Below are positions 19,855-32,596 of a DNA stretch of 64,000 nt, in pieces. The DNA is from Adiantum capillus-veneris (taxonomy: Eukaryota > Streptophyta > Polypodiopsida > Polypodiales > Pteridaceae), in the NCBI GenBank assembly GCA_014529385.2, contig CM043958.1, forward strand, positions 142,346,734 to 142,410,733, in the 5' to 3' direction. The translations under genes were made by a program, and so were the position numbers. Under the pieces are notes generated by a model that saw only the letters and a program-made list of their open reading frames with translations, did no database searches and was not told where the DNA came from. Every line of letters begins with the position of its first letter. The first letter of the stretch is position 1.

Positions 19855-21141
19855 ATGCCAGTGGTAATTATTACAAGGATGGGTTGCAGTCTTGTCCAAT
19901 GCATGTTTGCCACGACAACAACGGTGCACACAAGTCTAGGAGCGGCGAGTGGTGGAGCTTTTATGGCGCGAACACGTATAACAGTAAGGAGAGCTAGCAT
20001 TTTTCCTCATAAATCTCCTGCGCGACGCTTTTCTCCTGTAAACCATTCGCCATCGCCGAGCTCCGAGGTTTCTTCACTACAGCCGCAAACTTCGACCTCT
20101 GACGAGACAGTTGATGGTCAGACAGCCTTACCAGCGACACCAGGGAACGACTTTGACACACGTAAGTCCTCTTCGCCTTCTCCTGTTTCATCGTCGTCGA
20201 CCTCACAGTGTATGGGTAGAAGGAAACGCTCAGAGAAGATGCAGGAAACTCTTGAAGAAACCCAGGCTATAGTTGCTGAGGCAAAGGCAAGCCTTCCTGT
20301 TCTTCCATACAATAAAATCCAATGCTATGTCTTTACTGATCATGCAATGACTCTGCTACAACTCTGGGATCTGCGAGTTGTGTTGCAAGCTATAAGGATT
20401 GCTTTTGATGCAGATATCATTAAGCAAGTTCTGGATTCCTTTGATGCTGACACTAGCAGTGCTACGATAAATAATAGGAGGGTGTCAGTGACACCAGACG
20501 CCATTGCATTTGCATTTTGGATGCCTAATGAGCCCAAACCGTTTGTGGCGACTGCGCAGCAAATAAGTATTTCTCTAAAGGAGGATGAAACAGCTAGAAA
20601 GAAGCACAAGGCAAGTGCTCAAGGAGTTTCAGTAGTAGGTCTGGAAGCCTCCGCTGCTTATAGGTTTGTAGCGGAAGCAGTCAGTCTTAAGAATAACCCA
20701 ACGTATGTGTCAGAGAAATTATTTGTTATGCTGTTGGCCAAGATACTGGATCCACAAGTCCATATCAACCTTTGTCAAATACTCTCGCATAATGTACTTC
20801 AACAGACTGCCAAGCTGAAATCTCAAACTGTTTTCAAGGCATGGTATGTCTGGAAATTCTTGTATTGGGCTATTGTTGCAGATGTTAATGAGCAGGTAAA
20901 GCGGGCTTGGAGTGAGCAGCCCATTTCTAAACCAAAGAAGATTGAAATGTCCTCAGACAAAGAAGACACAGACAGTCAAACAATTTCCAATGACCTGAAA
21001 AGAAAAGCCACTGCAGAGGAAGCTGGTAGTTCAAAGAAGCCAAGAATTACATTGACAAAAAGCAGTGAGTTCTTGAAGAAAATAGAAAGCCAGGTTAAGG
21101 CAGTGAGCACTAAGAAAGCTGAGAAAAGTAAAACTGAGTAG
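19855..21141 (+). CDS. Extra ORF downstream of integrase in Ty3 element
   Basis: An open frame of 428 codons. Residues 1-120 are Ser/Pro/Arg-rich and probably disordered. Residues about 150-340 look folded, with the segment RRVSVTPDAIAFAFWMPNEP, which recalls the 'V-x-F-S-P-x-x-I-N' pattern of plant Athila-type ORFs and the putative plant transposon protein family; this is a weak resemblance. Residues about 340-428 are lysine-rich with a nuclear-signal-like KKPR. No signal peptide or membrane segment is evident, so it is not an obvious envelope. It is the longest intact frame of the element although pol is riddled with stops. It may start downstream, at the ATG near 19960. Confidence 0.6.
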   Translation: MPVVIITRMGCSLVQCMFATTTTVHTSLGAASGGAFMARTRITVRRASIFPHKSPARRFSPVNHSPSPSSEVSSLQPQTSTSDETVDGQTALPATPGNDFDTRKSSSPSPVSSSSTSQCMGRRKRSEKMQETLEETQAIVAEAKASLPVLPYNKIQCYVFTDHAMTLLQLWDLRVVLQAIRIAFDADIIKQVLDSFDADTSSATINNRRVSVTPDAIAFAFWMPNEPKPFVATAQQISISLKEDETARKKHKASAQGVSVVGLEASAAYRFVAEAVSLKNNPTYVSEKLFVMLLAKILDPQVHINLCQILSHNVLQQTAKLKSQTVFKAWYVWKFLYWAIVADVNEQVKRAWSEQPISKPKKIEMSSDKEDTDSQTISNDLKRKATAEEAGSSKKPRITLTKSSEFLKKIESQVKAVSTKKAEKSKTE

Positions 21142-21900
21142 CAATTTACTCAGAAAACTGTGCCTGATGAGTCAGTTGTCAAACATACAGTTGCTACTGG
21201 CTCTGGGAAAGATCAGGTAAAGCTAGTCACTGAGGAGAAGGTACCAGACCAGTCAGTGGACAAAGGCAAGAGTCAATTGGACAAAGGGAAAGGTCCAGCC
21301 TCCTCAACTTTCTCTAGATAAGTTCTTTCCATTTCTGGGAACCCTCTGCATATGGTAAAAAAGGATAAGCTGCAGCAAATGCAAACTCAGAAATTGAGAG
21401 GGCATCTTTTGCTTAGCACAACTGATTATGCTACTCTACCCTACGTGGCTCCTGTGGCAATATATGAACCTTTTGATTCTGATCCAACCACGGTCAAAGA
21501 CAGATGTTCAGTTCTGATACAGTCTTCTTGGAATACCATTGTCAGTTGTATGGGACAATTGGCGGAGGCTGCTGGATCAGAAGACGAAGTCAAAAAGCTT
21601 AAAGCTGACTTGGCAGAAGCATAGCATCAGATTGCAACACTCCAGAAAGCCCAGGAAGTGCAGAACATACAACACAGGGTACTGGAAGCTCAATCAAAAA
21701 GGGCTCAGGAGTTGTTGAACAAAAAGTTAGCTAAAGCTGAGTCTGAATTATGATCATGAAAAGTCAAAGGAATGAAGCACTGAGAGCTACCGAGCGAGCA
21801 GAAATGATGCTCAGAATGAAGCGGTCAGAATTCAAAAAGCTGCTATTGCACCATACAGCTCTGAAGCGTTCGCTGACTGACAGATACATCTAGGTGAAAG
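21142..21900 (+). pseudogene. Coiled-coil C-terminal part of the extra ORF
   Basis: After the TAG at 21139-21141 the reading continues through 21352-21624 and beyond the stop there. It shows heptad-like text (EDEVKKLKADLAEA, then HQIATLQKAQEVQNIQ, and AQELLNKKLAKAESEL) to about 21750. A long coiled coil is likely. It was probably one protein with 19855-21141 before stops arose. Confidence 0.55.
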
Positions 21901-22319
21901 CATGTTAACCTGTCACGCTTTTTGTGCTAGTTTTCAGTTTCAAGCTAGCACATCTTCAAAAAGTTGGGCATCCGGTAATTTTTTTACAAATAATATCAAA
22001 ATTTGTCGGAGGTTGTACATTTGGATTCCTTGTTTCAAGTGCTTTCTATTGATACATCATATGTCATTGATCTTGGAGATGGACATACGCATCTTGACAC
22101 CTGATTTTGAGACTCTAATTCTAGGAGAAGCTTGGATTCCAAGAAAAGAATCTCTTAAACTTGACTTACTTTTCTTTCTTCCCTAAAAATACTCCTTCTT
22201 CCTAGAAATACTCGTCCACTCCTAAAATTACTAACAGTGGGGACTAGGATATCCAATGTAAGGTGGATTAGGTTGTTGCAGATTGTATCCTCACCATAGG
22301 ATATGTATAGAGGGGTACA
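21901..22319. other. Non-coding junction, 3' LTR not found
   Basis: No gene. The 3' LTR of the preceding Ty3 element was not recognised: the text does not resemble 13080-13840. The element is probably truncated here. Confidence 0.35.
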
Positions 22320-23160
22320 GTTGCTTTGATGCCAAGTTGGTAGTCTTTCAACAATGATTTTTTGTAGTATATGTGATTTGGTGCCCTATCGGCACTCTTT
22401 TGTGGTTTATGCATTGTTTTTGCTGAGTTTTGGTTGAGATTATAATCTGTGTATAGAGAAGACTCTATTGCAATTTTTGTAGAAAATATTTGCCATAAAT
22501 ATTTAGTCTCACTCTCTTGCATTTGCTCTTGTCAATTATGGCTAGATCTTTTGAGAAAGAAGAGTAATATATCAAGATTTTTGATGGCACAAATTTCATG
22601 ATATGGAAGCAGTTTATGCTTGATGTCTTGGTCAATATGGGCCTTTCAAGGCCATTGAAAGAGCACAAAGAGCGTGCTTACACTGATGATAGGTGGGAGA
22701 AGCTTGATGCTTGTGCTATGGCGACCATTTTCTTGCACATTGGTGAGTCTATTTTCTTTATGATTATGGCATTGCAAAATGATAATGAAATTTATTATGC
22801 TTAGCTTGGGATGGCAAAAGTTACTTGAATAATGTATTTATTATGAAAAATCTCATGCGTCTTAATACGAAAGAGGGTAGAAATCAGAGTTCACACTTTA
22901 ATGAATTCAATAGGTTGTTTACACAACTTACATCTAAGGGACTCAATTTTGATGATGAAATAAAAGCTATTTTCTTGCTATGCTCTTTATCTTCATCATG
23001 GGACACGTTTAACATTGCCATTAGTAACTTTGCCCCTAAGGGTAAGCTTGTTTCTAGTGATGTTACTAGTCCTTTGCTCATGGAAGAGATTAGACGTGAA
23101 AAGTTGAGAGCTACATTATGACGTGGCACTCGCAATTTGAACAATGTCACAAAACTAAAG
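22320..23160 (+). pseudogene. Copia-type leader and gag fragment
   Basis: The leader phrase TGATGCCAAGTTGG (22328) and the whole leader-gag stretch match 62320-63200. A gag frame starts at ATG 22538, meets TAA within 30 bases, then reads YIKIFDGTNFMIWKQFMLDV. It continues with frameshifts as NLMRLNTKEGRNQSSHFNEF and FDDEIKAIFLLCSLSSSWDT, the UBN2-type gag of copia elements. Similarity ends near an A-run at 23162. The rest of the element is missing. Confidence 0.75.
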
Positions 23161-23916
23161 CAAAAAAAAAAGTGAAAAGGTCTCTAGATTAAATCACACT
23201 AATACATTACCATGTCTTTGCTTGCACTAACACAAGCTCAAAAGCCAATTCTAGATTTGAAATGTCGATAAACAAAAATTCCAAAATCTAATGATCTGTA
23301 AGAGGCCAACCTCCCAAAGAGCTTTGCATTTCTACTCTCATGCCTACCGCTTTTCTTACATTGCATTCATGCGGCCTTCAATTCTATCATCTAGCTTGAA
23401 AGTTGTTATATGATTATTCATGCTGGTGTGACATCTCAAAAGTCTTGTACAAAACAGAAGAATGCTTTACACAGAGCTCAACTTGGCTTGAAAAGTAATT
23501 GAACCTATACATCGAGATGTATGGCTTAAAAGATGTCAAAACATAACCACACTACAAAGAATACATGCTACCCAACTCATTGAAAACAATAACAAATAGA
23601 CCACAAAGTCTTTAAACAAGCATCAAGCTAAATAGGAAAAGAGATTCCCTCTTGCCTATAAGCCAACTATAGATTGGGCTCTAGGGAGCATTGAACCTTT
23701 GCATACATAATTGCAATGGTCATTTCTTGAATTAGAAAACAATAGGCATAGTATCATTGTACAATCAACTAATGATTTATCACAAATCTTTGTCAACTTT
23801 GTTTCACTCTACAAATATTAACCTCGTGAGTTTTAGATACATGTTAATGTTCAAATTGAGCTCAGAGAGAAAAAACAAAAAGCCCTCTTAAGAACATCAT
23901 GACATTAAAAACATGA
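23161..23916. other. No gene seen
   Basis: AT-rich sequence without a coding frame or recognisable repeat. Confidence 0.4.
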
Positions 23917-24115
23917 AATTAGGGTTGCAAGGATGCACACACAACTTAGAGAAGATAAAGAAGCTCAAGGTGCACAACAGAGATTTTATTGCTTAGTATT
24001 CAAAATAGAAAGATAATTAGTCCTAGAGTGATGGGTGTATACAATGCATAGGGGGGAAAACCTCCTATTGAGGGAAAATATTCCTTGGCAGTCCTCTTCT
24101 ACAATGAAACATGTT
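23917..24115 (-). mobile_element. Decayed solo LTR of the small copia family
   Basis: This stretch resembles the LTR at 39108-39334 across most of its length: 'attagggttgca', 'cctagagtgatgggtgtat', 'caatgcataggggggaaaa' and 'cctcctattgagggaaaa'. No internal region is attached, so it is a solo or truncated LTR in the same (minus) orientation. Confidence 0.75.
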
Positions 24116-25040
24116 CTTCCCTCTTTGACTATGTACAATTTTGGAGTCCCAATGATGAAGGGTTATGAATAGTTCCAGGATTTATATGATTTTGTAAGGT
24201 ATCTTCTTTGTCTTGCTCAGATTAATGTGCACTTTTTTGTAATGTTTTCTTACATTGTGCCATAGGGTATTAGGTTGTTGAGATGTCATATCAATCATCT
24301 ATTCATGCTAATATTAAAGTAATAGCCTCTCAAATGCTATAAAATGGCATTGTCTTCACTTTTTTTTTGGGTCACCACTCAATAGATAACTCATAGAAAT
24401 ACTCTCCCCACAATGTATGACGATCTTGAGAGGTCCATCATATGTGCTTAGGATACCCTAGAGGCCATCCCTAATGGCCAAGCAACATATGAAGCTAGGC
24501 TGTCAAGCCAACAATAGAAATGTATGGAATTTATCAAATATTCATGGAGCTCAAGATGCACTCATTATTAGGCCTAAATGAAAAGGGGCCATTGGCCATA
24601 TCTTGCTAGAATATAGTTGGGACCATCAAAGAGGAGCATGATGGGATACTAAAGGAGAAACTGGGGCAAGTGGTGAATAATCTCTTGCCCATTGAGGGTA
24701 TTACTCCTACAAAGCATCCGAGCCTTTGAAAAAAATTGATTGCAAATGTAACAAATAAATGTATTTCCTTATGCACTACAAGTAATATAAAATGTAATGT
24801 TTTTTTATAAATAATGGATGTTCATTTTTTTGAAGCTTTTTTCTTGTTGTCCAAGATCTAAGCAATGAAGTATTTTGATAGTTATGATATGTATGTTCAT
24901 AAGAAGGACATCAATTTAGAGCATAAAGAAATTTACTATGTTGGGCTCATACTATTTTTGAATGTAAATCTCGATGACCACTAGGACATAGTGAAGAAGG
25001 GAGAGAGTAGTCAGCCTTTGGTGCCACCACCAAGTGGTGC
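24116..25040. other. No recognised gene
   Basis: AT-rich. A short frame from ATG 24867 (about 38 codons before TAG) may be the upstream part of the relic at 25044. Otherwise nothing recognisable. Confidence 0.35.
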
Positions 25041-25043
25041 TTT

Positions 25044-25493
25044 ATGTGTATTGGAAATGTACGTCTTTTAGAGGGAGCTTTGCCAAAAAAATTCCTCCCT
25101 ACCCTCCCCACCATTGGTCATCATCATTATTTAATTCTTAATTACATCATGGAACTATTTGACTTGAGAGAGTACTATTGCATTGCTATAGTTGCCCAAA
25201 ATCTACAAGAGGATGATAGTAACATTGACCCTACCAATGAAAAGTATTCTATCATTGGTGCTCATGTAATAGCAGGTGAGTTTGTTGAGCTAGCATAGGC
25301 ACTAGCAATGGTATACAAGTATGTAGTGACACATGCCGTGATGCTGCAAATGGAGATGGAGCTTAGGGTGGTGCAAGAAAGACTTGGAATCACTAAGTTG
25401 AGGAGAACTCCTCCATCAATGTCATTGGCAACCTCATCATTCTCTACCATAAAGAGATCTCTTGACCAATGGAACACTTCATTAGTCAAATAA
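25044..25493 (+). pseudogene. Unrecognised coding relic, one in-frame stop
   Basis: A single frame of about 150 codons interrupted only by TAG at 25296-25298. The first half includes HHHYLILNYIMELFDLREYY, and the second half RVVQERLGITKLRRTPPS. It is mildly basic, with no membrane segment or known motif. Length with only one stop in AT-rich DNA suggests former coding sequence. I do not recognise the family. Confidence 0.3.
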
Positions 25494-26990
25494 GATGAAA
25501 TCAAAAGGTATACTTCTATGTAGATGATTACTTTATTTCCTATTTATAGTGCATATATGAAGACTTTTGTGTGTATGTACCAACACTTGGTTTTAATTTC
25601 TCATAGCTGGTTGTCTATGATGACAAGTTCATCCCTCATACACGCGGATGAGATAATGAAGACCAAGGAAATAATTCACTCCTTTGGATAGTACTCAAAG
25701 AGTTTGAGCTATCCAAATTTCCTTTGCTTCCATTCCAACTCCTCCAAGGACAAGGCTGAGCTTCCTCTTTTTGCATTGAAAGAAACTTTCAAGATATCTA
25801 GGAGATGTGGATCTTAGATGTAATGTAGACAAGGTCATGTTGCTAGAAAAGCAAGCAAGTGGTTTCAATGTTTGGTGTTGAGTTTGACATCTATGGATTT
25901 TGTAGCGGCTACTTTTTGACACATGCTATGTATGGTCTAGCTTGTGGAATCAAGAATCCGTGCCAATTACCAAACTATGGAATACATGATTTTCTCAAAC
26001 ATTAACAAATAGTCCTTCAACTTATACAAAGAGGTACCGCAAGCTGAGGTGGATGAGGAGAGACAATTTCCCACCAACTTGAATGTGCTCATGACGGAGC
26101 GGCTGATGATGAGACACATTTCTTGAAGAGACCAAGGCATGAGGAAGAGGGCCCTTTGGACAATTCCAAGAGGCCTTAGTACTTTGTAACATTTTTTATG
26201 ACTAAAATCAATCAAAATGCATTTGTTTTATGCATCAAAGTATGACATATTTTGTTCGAATATCTTGTAAAGTATTTTATTTTGTTGCAAGTACCTTTCA
26301 CATTATGGAAAGTTGGAATAACATCAAGAGTTCTTCATACATCAAGATTTTTGTTTGGATCTTGCTATAGCTAAGAGTTACAATTCACAGCTTGGAACGG
26401 TGTTTTCTAAACCCTTCTTACACATTCTTTTGGTAGCCGCCAATCCTCATGTTGTTGTTATGGATAACTCCCATATCTCCTTCCTTTGCCATTTTTTGGC
26501 TAATCTCATTGCATGGTCAATTTGACTTGTTCCTTTTGATGTGATTTGTGCATAAGATTCTGATACATCCATTGATGTAGCTTGCCTAGGCTACTGCTTT
26601 GTCTACACCACCTACGTTGTCAAGTGTGGCTGAAATAACCAGTACCAGCTTGATAGTGGGTTTTGTCCATACCTTGCTACGCAAGCTACCATATTGCCTT
26701 GCAAACCAAGGCATGTGATTACAAGGGAATTTCATACTTCGAGCAAACCTTTCTGAGCAATCACAAAAGCGAGGAAAACCCAACAAGATACATATATAAC
26801 TTAAATCATAAAAGAAAACATTTAGCATCAAATTACATATTATCTATCTATCATTGTGCCTCCTCTAGCATTCCTCATGGAAACTTCAATCATCCACCCT
26901 TATATTCACTCCTTGATTATCCAAGGTTATGCTCCCTTCCCCGAAGCATGACTAGTGGTCATAGGTAGTAATGCCATTGTAGTTTCCTGG

Positions 26991-26992
<2 letters not shown>
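25494..26992. other. No gene seen
   Basis: Only short frames occur on either strand. No motif, LTR end or tandem repeat was recognised. Confidence 0.35.

Positions 26993-27059
<67 letters not shown>
26993..27059 (+). repeat. (GA)n microsatellite
   Basis: About 33 uninterrupted GA units. Confidence 0.95.
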
Positions 27060-27060
<1 letters not shown>

Positions 27061-27544
27061 ATGCATGTGTACGCTTTGTTGTGAAGAGGGGTTTCTCAAT
27101 ACATAATCTTATGGCAAGTGCTTGTAGGGAGAGTGGATTGTTTCAAAAAGAAAGTGTTGTCAAGAAATGCCTAATTTGGGGAAGTTATAGAAGAAGTAGA
27201 GTTGGTAGAGCTTATTGCACAGGTTGGAGTCAATATGAGCAATGTGTGTTTGTAGTCATTGGTTCTAGATTGTATCTTATTGAAACTGGAGATAATTGTT
27301 TTTCATGGGTGACTCCATTTTTTCTAGCTCCCAAAAAGGATGTTTCAGCTTACAATCATGACACTTCTGAAAAAAAGAGGGGAAAAATTTTTCCTCCACA
27401 TACTTGAAAAGAGTAGTGTGAAAACATTAAAGAAATTATTAAATTTTCAAGACTTTTATAAATGTCATTGAAAGGAACTTTGTATTTTGGCTACATTTTT
27501 GAGCTCTCCTTGGCATGTTCTTACAACATTTAAACTTTTCATCT
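27060..27544. other. No recognised gene between microsatellites
   Basis: A frame read out of the GA repeat continues to 27407 (for example RAYCTGWSQYEQCVFVV), but no family is recognised. The start lies inside the repeat, so a gene is not supported. Confidence 0.3.
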
Positions 27545-27573
27545 TCCCCCCTTGTCTCCCTCCCTCCCTCCCT

Positions 27574-27664
<91 letters not shown>
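27545..27664 (+). repeat. Compound (TCCC)n-(CT)n microsatellite
   Basis: Several CTCC units pass directly into more than 40 CT units. The TCCC head looks like the origin of the pure CT tract. Confidence 0.95.
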
Positions 27665-28528
<864 letters not shown>

Positions 28529-28631
28529 CGTGAGATGGCTTGGTTATCATGAGGGCAAACTTCAAACATACAATTGATGGAGTGATCATGCAGCTTTGCC
28601 AATATTTAGATGGGTAGAGGCATCCAAGGAG

Positions 28632-28633
<2 letters not shown>

Positions 28634-28709
<76 letters not shown>
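28634..28709 (+). repeat. (CT)n microsatellite
   Basis: About 38 CT units, only 108 bp from the preceding array. The spacer between them shows no gene. Confidence 0.95.
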
Positions 28710-28711
<2 letters not shown>

Positions 28712-29314
28712 TGACTCTGCTAAGTGACCCTACAAGCTGATTGACGTGTGCTCTGTCTTTGGTCCGTGCAATAGAGATGAATAGCAAGCTAGATAGGAGG
28801 AAAGTTGTTGAAGTGCATTGAAGGACGATAGTGAGGATCCACACCATGTTTATAACGAGAAGGAAAAAACATGTGCACAACCACACACCTTTACACAACC
28901 CACCGAGCCTCTAGCTCCTTGTACACAGCTATTCTCTCAAAAAAAACTCTATGAAAGGGACACAAATTTTTTCAAGGAGTTTTTTTTCTAGAGATAGAGA
29001 TTGCTTCTTGTGAGCCGTACGAAGTCTAAAGAATCCGATCACCACGTAAAGATGTGTCTTCTTGTTCCACGTGTGCATTTTCCATGTGAATGCTTTGTGT
29101 CGATCAAATATCAAATTCAATTGGGTGATTTTATGTGCATGGTAGGCTCGCCTCAGCTCTCCTTATGTTTCTTTGTGCCTCGTTGCAAATACTCTTTCAT
29201 CTCGAAGCAGTCTGAAATGCCATGTTAGCCAAAAACAAAACCCGTTTCATGTGTCAATGCAGTGTAAAGGATGACATTCTGCATGCTAACGCATTTGCGT
29301 TTCTGTTGTGTGTG

Positions 29315-29318
<4 letters not shown>
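28710..29318. other. No gene seen
   Basis: No convincing coding frame or repeat. Confidence 0.35.

Positions 29319-29366
<48 letters not shown>
29319..29366 (+). repeat. (GA)n microsatellite
   Basis: About 24 GA units, about 100 bp before the LTR of the following Ty3 element. Confidence 0.95.
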
Positions 29367-29369
<3 letters not shown>

Positions 29370-29467
29370 TCCTACTAGCTCATTTGGGTACCCATTTTAG
29401 ACCACAAAAATGGTTCTAGACTGACAAGGAGCACTGATGGCCTATGCACTAGCTTTCCTTGAAGTAT

Positions 29468-30011
29468 TGTTATTATGACACTGCACACCCTCCTGTTGTA
29501 GTGGTTAGCTGCAATTGGGATAGTTGGGCGTAATGGTTAATTATGTGTTGTCTATTTATTTTACTAATTGAGTTGATGATTATGATTTTGTAGAGTGGAA
29601 TGCGGGGAGTTGATGAAGAGGCGACGGCAATTACTCTTGGCCATTTTATATTTGCAGAGTATCTTAGAACGTCATTTCAATAAGCCATTATGGCTCTGTA
29701 AATAGTTGTAGTGGGAACTCCCCTTATGGGTCATGCAAGAACTAATGAGCTTCACTCATTTACAAAAGTGAAGTGATTGTAAAAGAGGGGCCTCAATTTT
29801 TGGCACCTTAAACTCAAAATAATATATTAAATACCAACTCCACAAGAGAGGTGCGGTGGAGTTTGGGGCTAGATTTAGGCCTTTCTCTTGCAGATTCTCT
29901 TCTCTACTCTTTTATGCTATGGTTATTTGCTGTGTACTCTCTAATCTAGTCTCCATCTCTTACACATCTCTTACACTCTCTTACAAGCTTGTCTATGTCA
30001 ATTCTATGTTT

Positions 30012-30045
<34 letters not shown>

Positions 30046-30165
30046 AAAGTTTAGGTGAGTGTGTGTGCTTGGAAATTGGAAGAAGAAGTGGACAGGTTGA
30101 TGGTGATTGCTTGGAAGCTTGTGTTGAATATTTTAAGCGGTCGATCTCCCCCTCTTCTCCCAACA
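29468..30165 (+). repeat. 5' LTR of Ty3 element
   Basis: 698 bp, with a (GT)15 tract at 30015-30044. The copy has an extra 'catctcttaca' direct repeat near 29958 relative to the 3' LTR. Confidence 0.85.
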
Positions 30166-30166
30166 G

Positions 30167-30178
30167 TGGTATCAGAGC
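30167..30178 (+). promoter_or_regulatory. Primer-binding site for initiator tRNA-Met
   Basis: TGGTATCAGAGC is the standard complement of the plant initiator tRNA-Met 3' end. It sits one base after the LTR end and would prime minus-strand DNA synthesis. Confidence 0.9.
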
Positions 30179-31694
30179 TTCAGGTTCGAGGATAAATCGG
30201 CACCAGATTTCAATTTTAAGAAGGAGTTCCTCTAATCGACAAAATCCCAATTGCAATTCATCGACCTTGCAATTCAAGGATTCAAGGACTTGTGGAAATT
30301 CGAAGTATAATTGATCGAATTTGCAGAAGAAAACTCGCCTGTTAATTGGTGGCTATTCAACGGACTGATTTCCAACTCGGCTTCATAACGACCCAAAAAT
30401 ATGGTACGTCGAGTGTTCACCTTCAATTCTAATGCGTAATTATTGCAGATTGTGAAGGCAAGAAGAAAGCATAAAAGCTTGGAGAATCGGAATTTTTTTT
30501 ACTTCGAGCGAGTAATTGTTTTGTCATGATAAACGACCTCGGAAGGCTTAATTAAAGAGGAAGGAAAGAAGGATCGAAGATAGAAGGAAGGATGGAAAGA
30601 GCCCTTGAAACCCTCGGAGAACTACCGTAATTCTCCTGCTTGAAAGCCTCAAGTTCGGTATTTCCCCTTGCCTTGTGCTTCCTCGATTCAGCCAGAGTAC
30701 ATCCACAAATTCCGCCATCCGGCTCACCCCTGCTGTGGGAAGGGATACCTAGCAGCGACTCTAATCCAAGTTCCGGTCGTGGGAAGGACCTCCAACTCGT
30801 GATGTCGACCTGCATAGAAATGCCCGTAGCTGCCACCGATGTTAACGCCTAGGCCTGCTGAGTAAAAGCCGTCACCCCCCCTCGCGGTCCGAAACTCACC
30901 CTGCACAGCACCCTGAGCATCTCTGTACTCGTGCGCTGCCCGCAGCTTTCCAGCACGCCATGCAGGCTATTAAAAACCTTTACACACCTATTTTAAACGA
31001 AAAGGTTGAGGTTTAAAGTTTTGGCCGACCGCCCACTGCAAAAAAAAAAAAAAAACAAGCTTTGCCATTTAAACTTGGCCGCCCATTTTTCCTAATCAGC
31101 CGCCTACTGCAAAAATTTACAAGCTTTTCCCTTTAAACTTGGCCGCCCATTGTTATACTCGGCCGCCCACTGCAAAATCCTCCAAGCTCTTTAAATTCAA
31201 TCATTCTTGATACTTCAAGAGGGCACCCACACATCATCATTAATCGGCCATTGAACAGTCAAAGCTGTCGATTTGAACAAGGAGAAATTGAATAAATCTC
31301 ATCTAAAGTTCAAAACAGGAGGCGATCAAAGGCCAGGTATAATTAATGACTATCCGCCACAACATAGGGCACGAATCAGGCAGTGACCGCATCGTAAAAT
31401 TGTCAATGTATTTTTATTTTGGGGGTAAGGGAGACCGGACGCTACAAAATTCAACTGGCTCGGTGACACACCGTCGGACCATCTACTCTCTCGTAATTTC
31501 CTAGCGCATCGCCATTCCAGACTGAACGCGATCGCTATTTCTCACCTAAGTACATTACATTTCTATTATTTATTTTATTTTATTCCACATATTGCATCTG
31601 TGAATATTACCAAATAGCCTTTTTCAGCATTACCATTTAAGTATTTATTTAAAATAAATATAAAAATAAATAAATAAATAAAAAGCACGCAATC
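30179..31694 (+). other. Long leader of the Ty3 element, with GC-rich insert
   Basis: A 1.5-kb leader precedes gag. Bases about 30640-30970 are GC-rich compared with the rest and hold an open minus-strand frame of about 82 codons (30724-30970). Bases 31020-31200 hold two and a half imperfect units of roughly 65 bp containing 'ttggccgcccat' and 'ccactgcaaaa'. An AT-rich TAAATAAATA tract precedes gag at 31640-31684. Confidence 0.6.
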
Positions 31695-32592
31695 ATGGCA
31701 CACCTTCCTCAGGCACCCACGATTGCAGAGCAACTTCAAAATTTGCAGCAGTCACTCACATATGAACGCATGCGAAGGCAAGAACTTGAAGATAAATTAT
31801 TGCATTCTTCATGCACCAAATCTGCACTGGCACGCAAGAAAAACAAAATTAGCAGAAAATCCTTCACTTTCAAAGATTTTGATGGCACTAAAGATGCTAG
31901 CACGGTTCTAGCATGCGTTAGTCAGCTAGATTACTATTTTCATGATGAAGACTTTCCCGAGCGTGAAATGGTAAAGTGTGCATCCAATCATCTCACTAGC
32001 AGTGCTGCATTGTGGTGGAATGCCACCAGACAACATGGAAGAAGACCACGCACCTGGAATGCATTTAAAAAAGTGTTTTACCCCAATTTTTTTCCACACA
32101 ATACAAAGCTAAAGCACGACGTCAATGGGATTTAATTCGACAGGGTAGAAGTGAAGATGTACAGGGTTACACTGACCATTTTTGGAATTGTCTAATTCAA
32201 TTGCAAGCTATTGAACATGTTAGTCGCAGGAAATTGAAGCGAAAGTACATCTCAAGCTTGGCACTACAAATTAGTGCTGAGGTAGATATGTTCGAACCAG
32301 ATTCTCTATCAAAGGCCATTAATTTGGCTCTCAACGCAGAAAAGAAGAAAGGTGGACATTCCTATCACATTAATCAACCTGCTAACACTAACCGCAACAA
32401 GAGACCTCCTTTCTCTCCTAACTTTGACAGAAGAAAACACCAAAGCCGTACTTTTTTTCAAAAGACGAAGATTTGACAATCCTCCTACAACTGCTCAACC
32501 TCATACGAGCCACAACAACAACAACACTCAGCACAACGAGGCAACCAACATCCTTCCAACCAGCATTCTCCTCCAAATTCTAATGGTAACAA
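31695..32592 (+). pseudogene. Ty3 gag (capsid), frameshifted
   Basis: Frame 31695-32135 starts MAHLPQAPTIAEQLQNLQQ and has a coiled N-terminus. The capsid region (FTFKDFDGTKDASTVLACVS, then SAALWWNATRQHGRRPRTWN, FKKVFYPNFFP) follows. It shifts frame near 32110-32200 and resumes as ISSLALQISAEVDMFEPDSL up to 32476. This is the expected gag order for a Ty3 element of plants. The frameshift after the capsid block breaks it. Confidence 0.8.
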
Positions 32593-32596
32593 AAAG

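Noticed and set aside
19855-21141. Retroviral envelope gene
   Set aside because: The ORF is in env position, but no signal peptide or transmembrane segment is visible.
26955-27407. ORF of 150 codons starting beside a GA array
   Set aside because: The first third is an Arg-Glu repeat translated from the (GA)n array and the rest has no known motif.
30640-30852. Plus-strand ORF in the GC-rich leader insert
   Set aside because: The minus-strand frame in the same place is longer and more protein-like; neither is recognised, so no gene is called.
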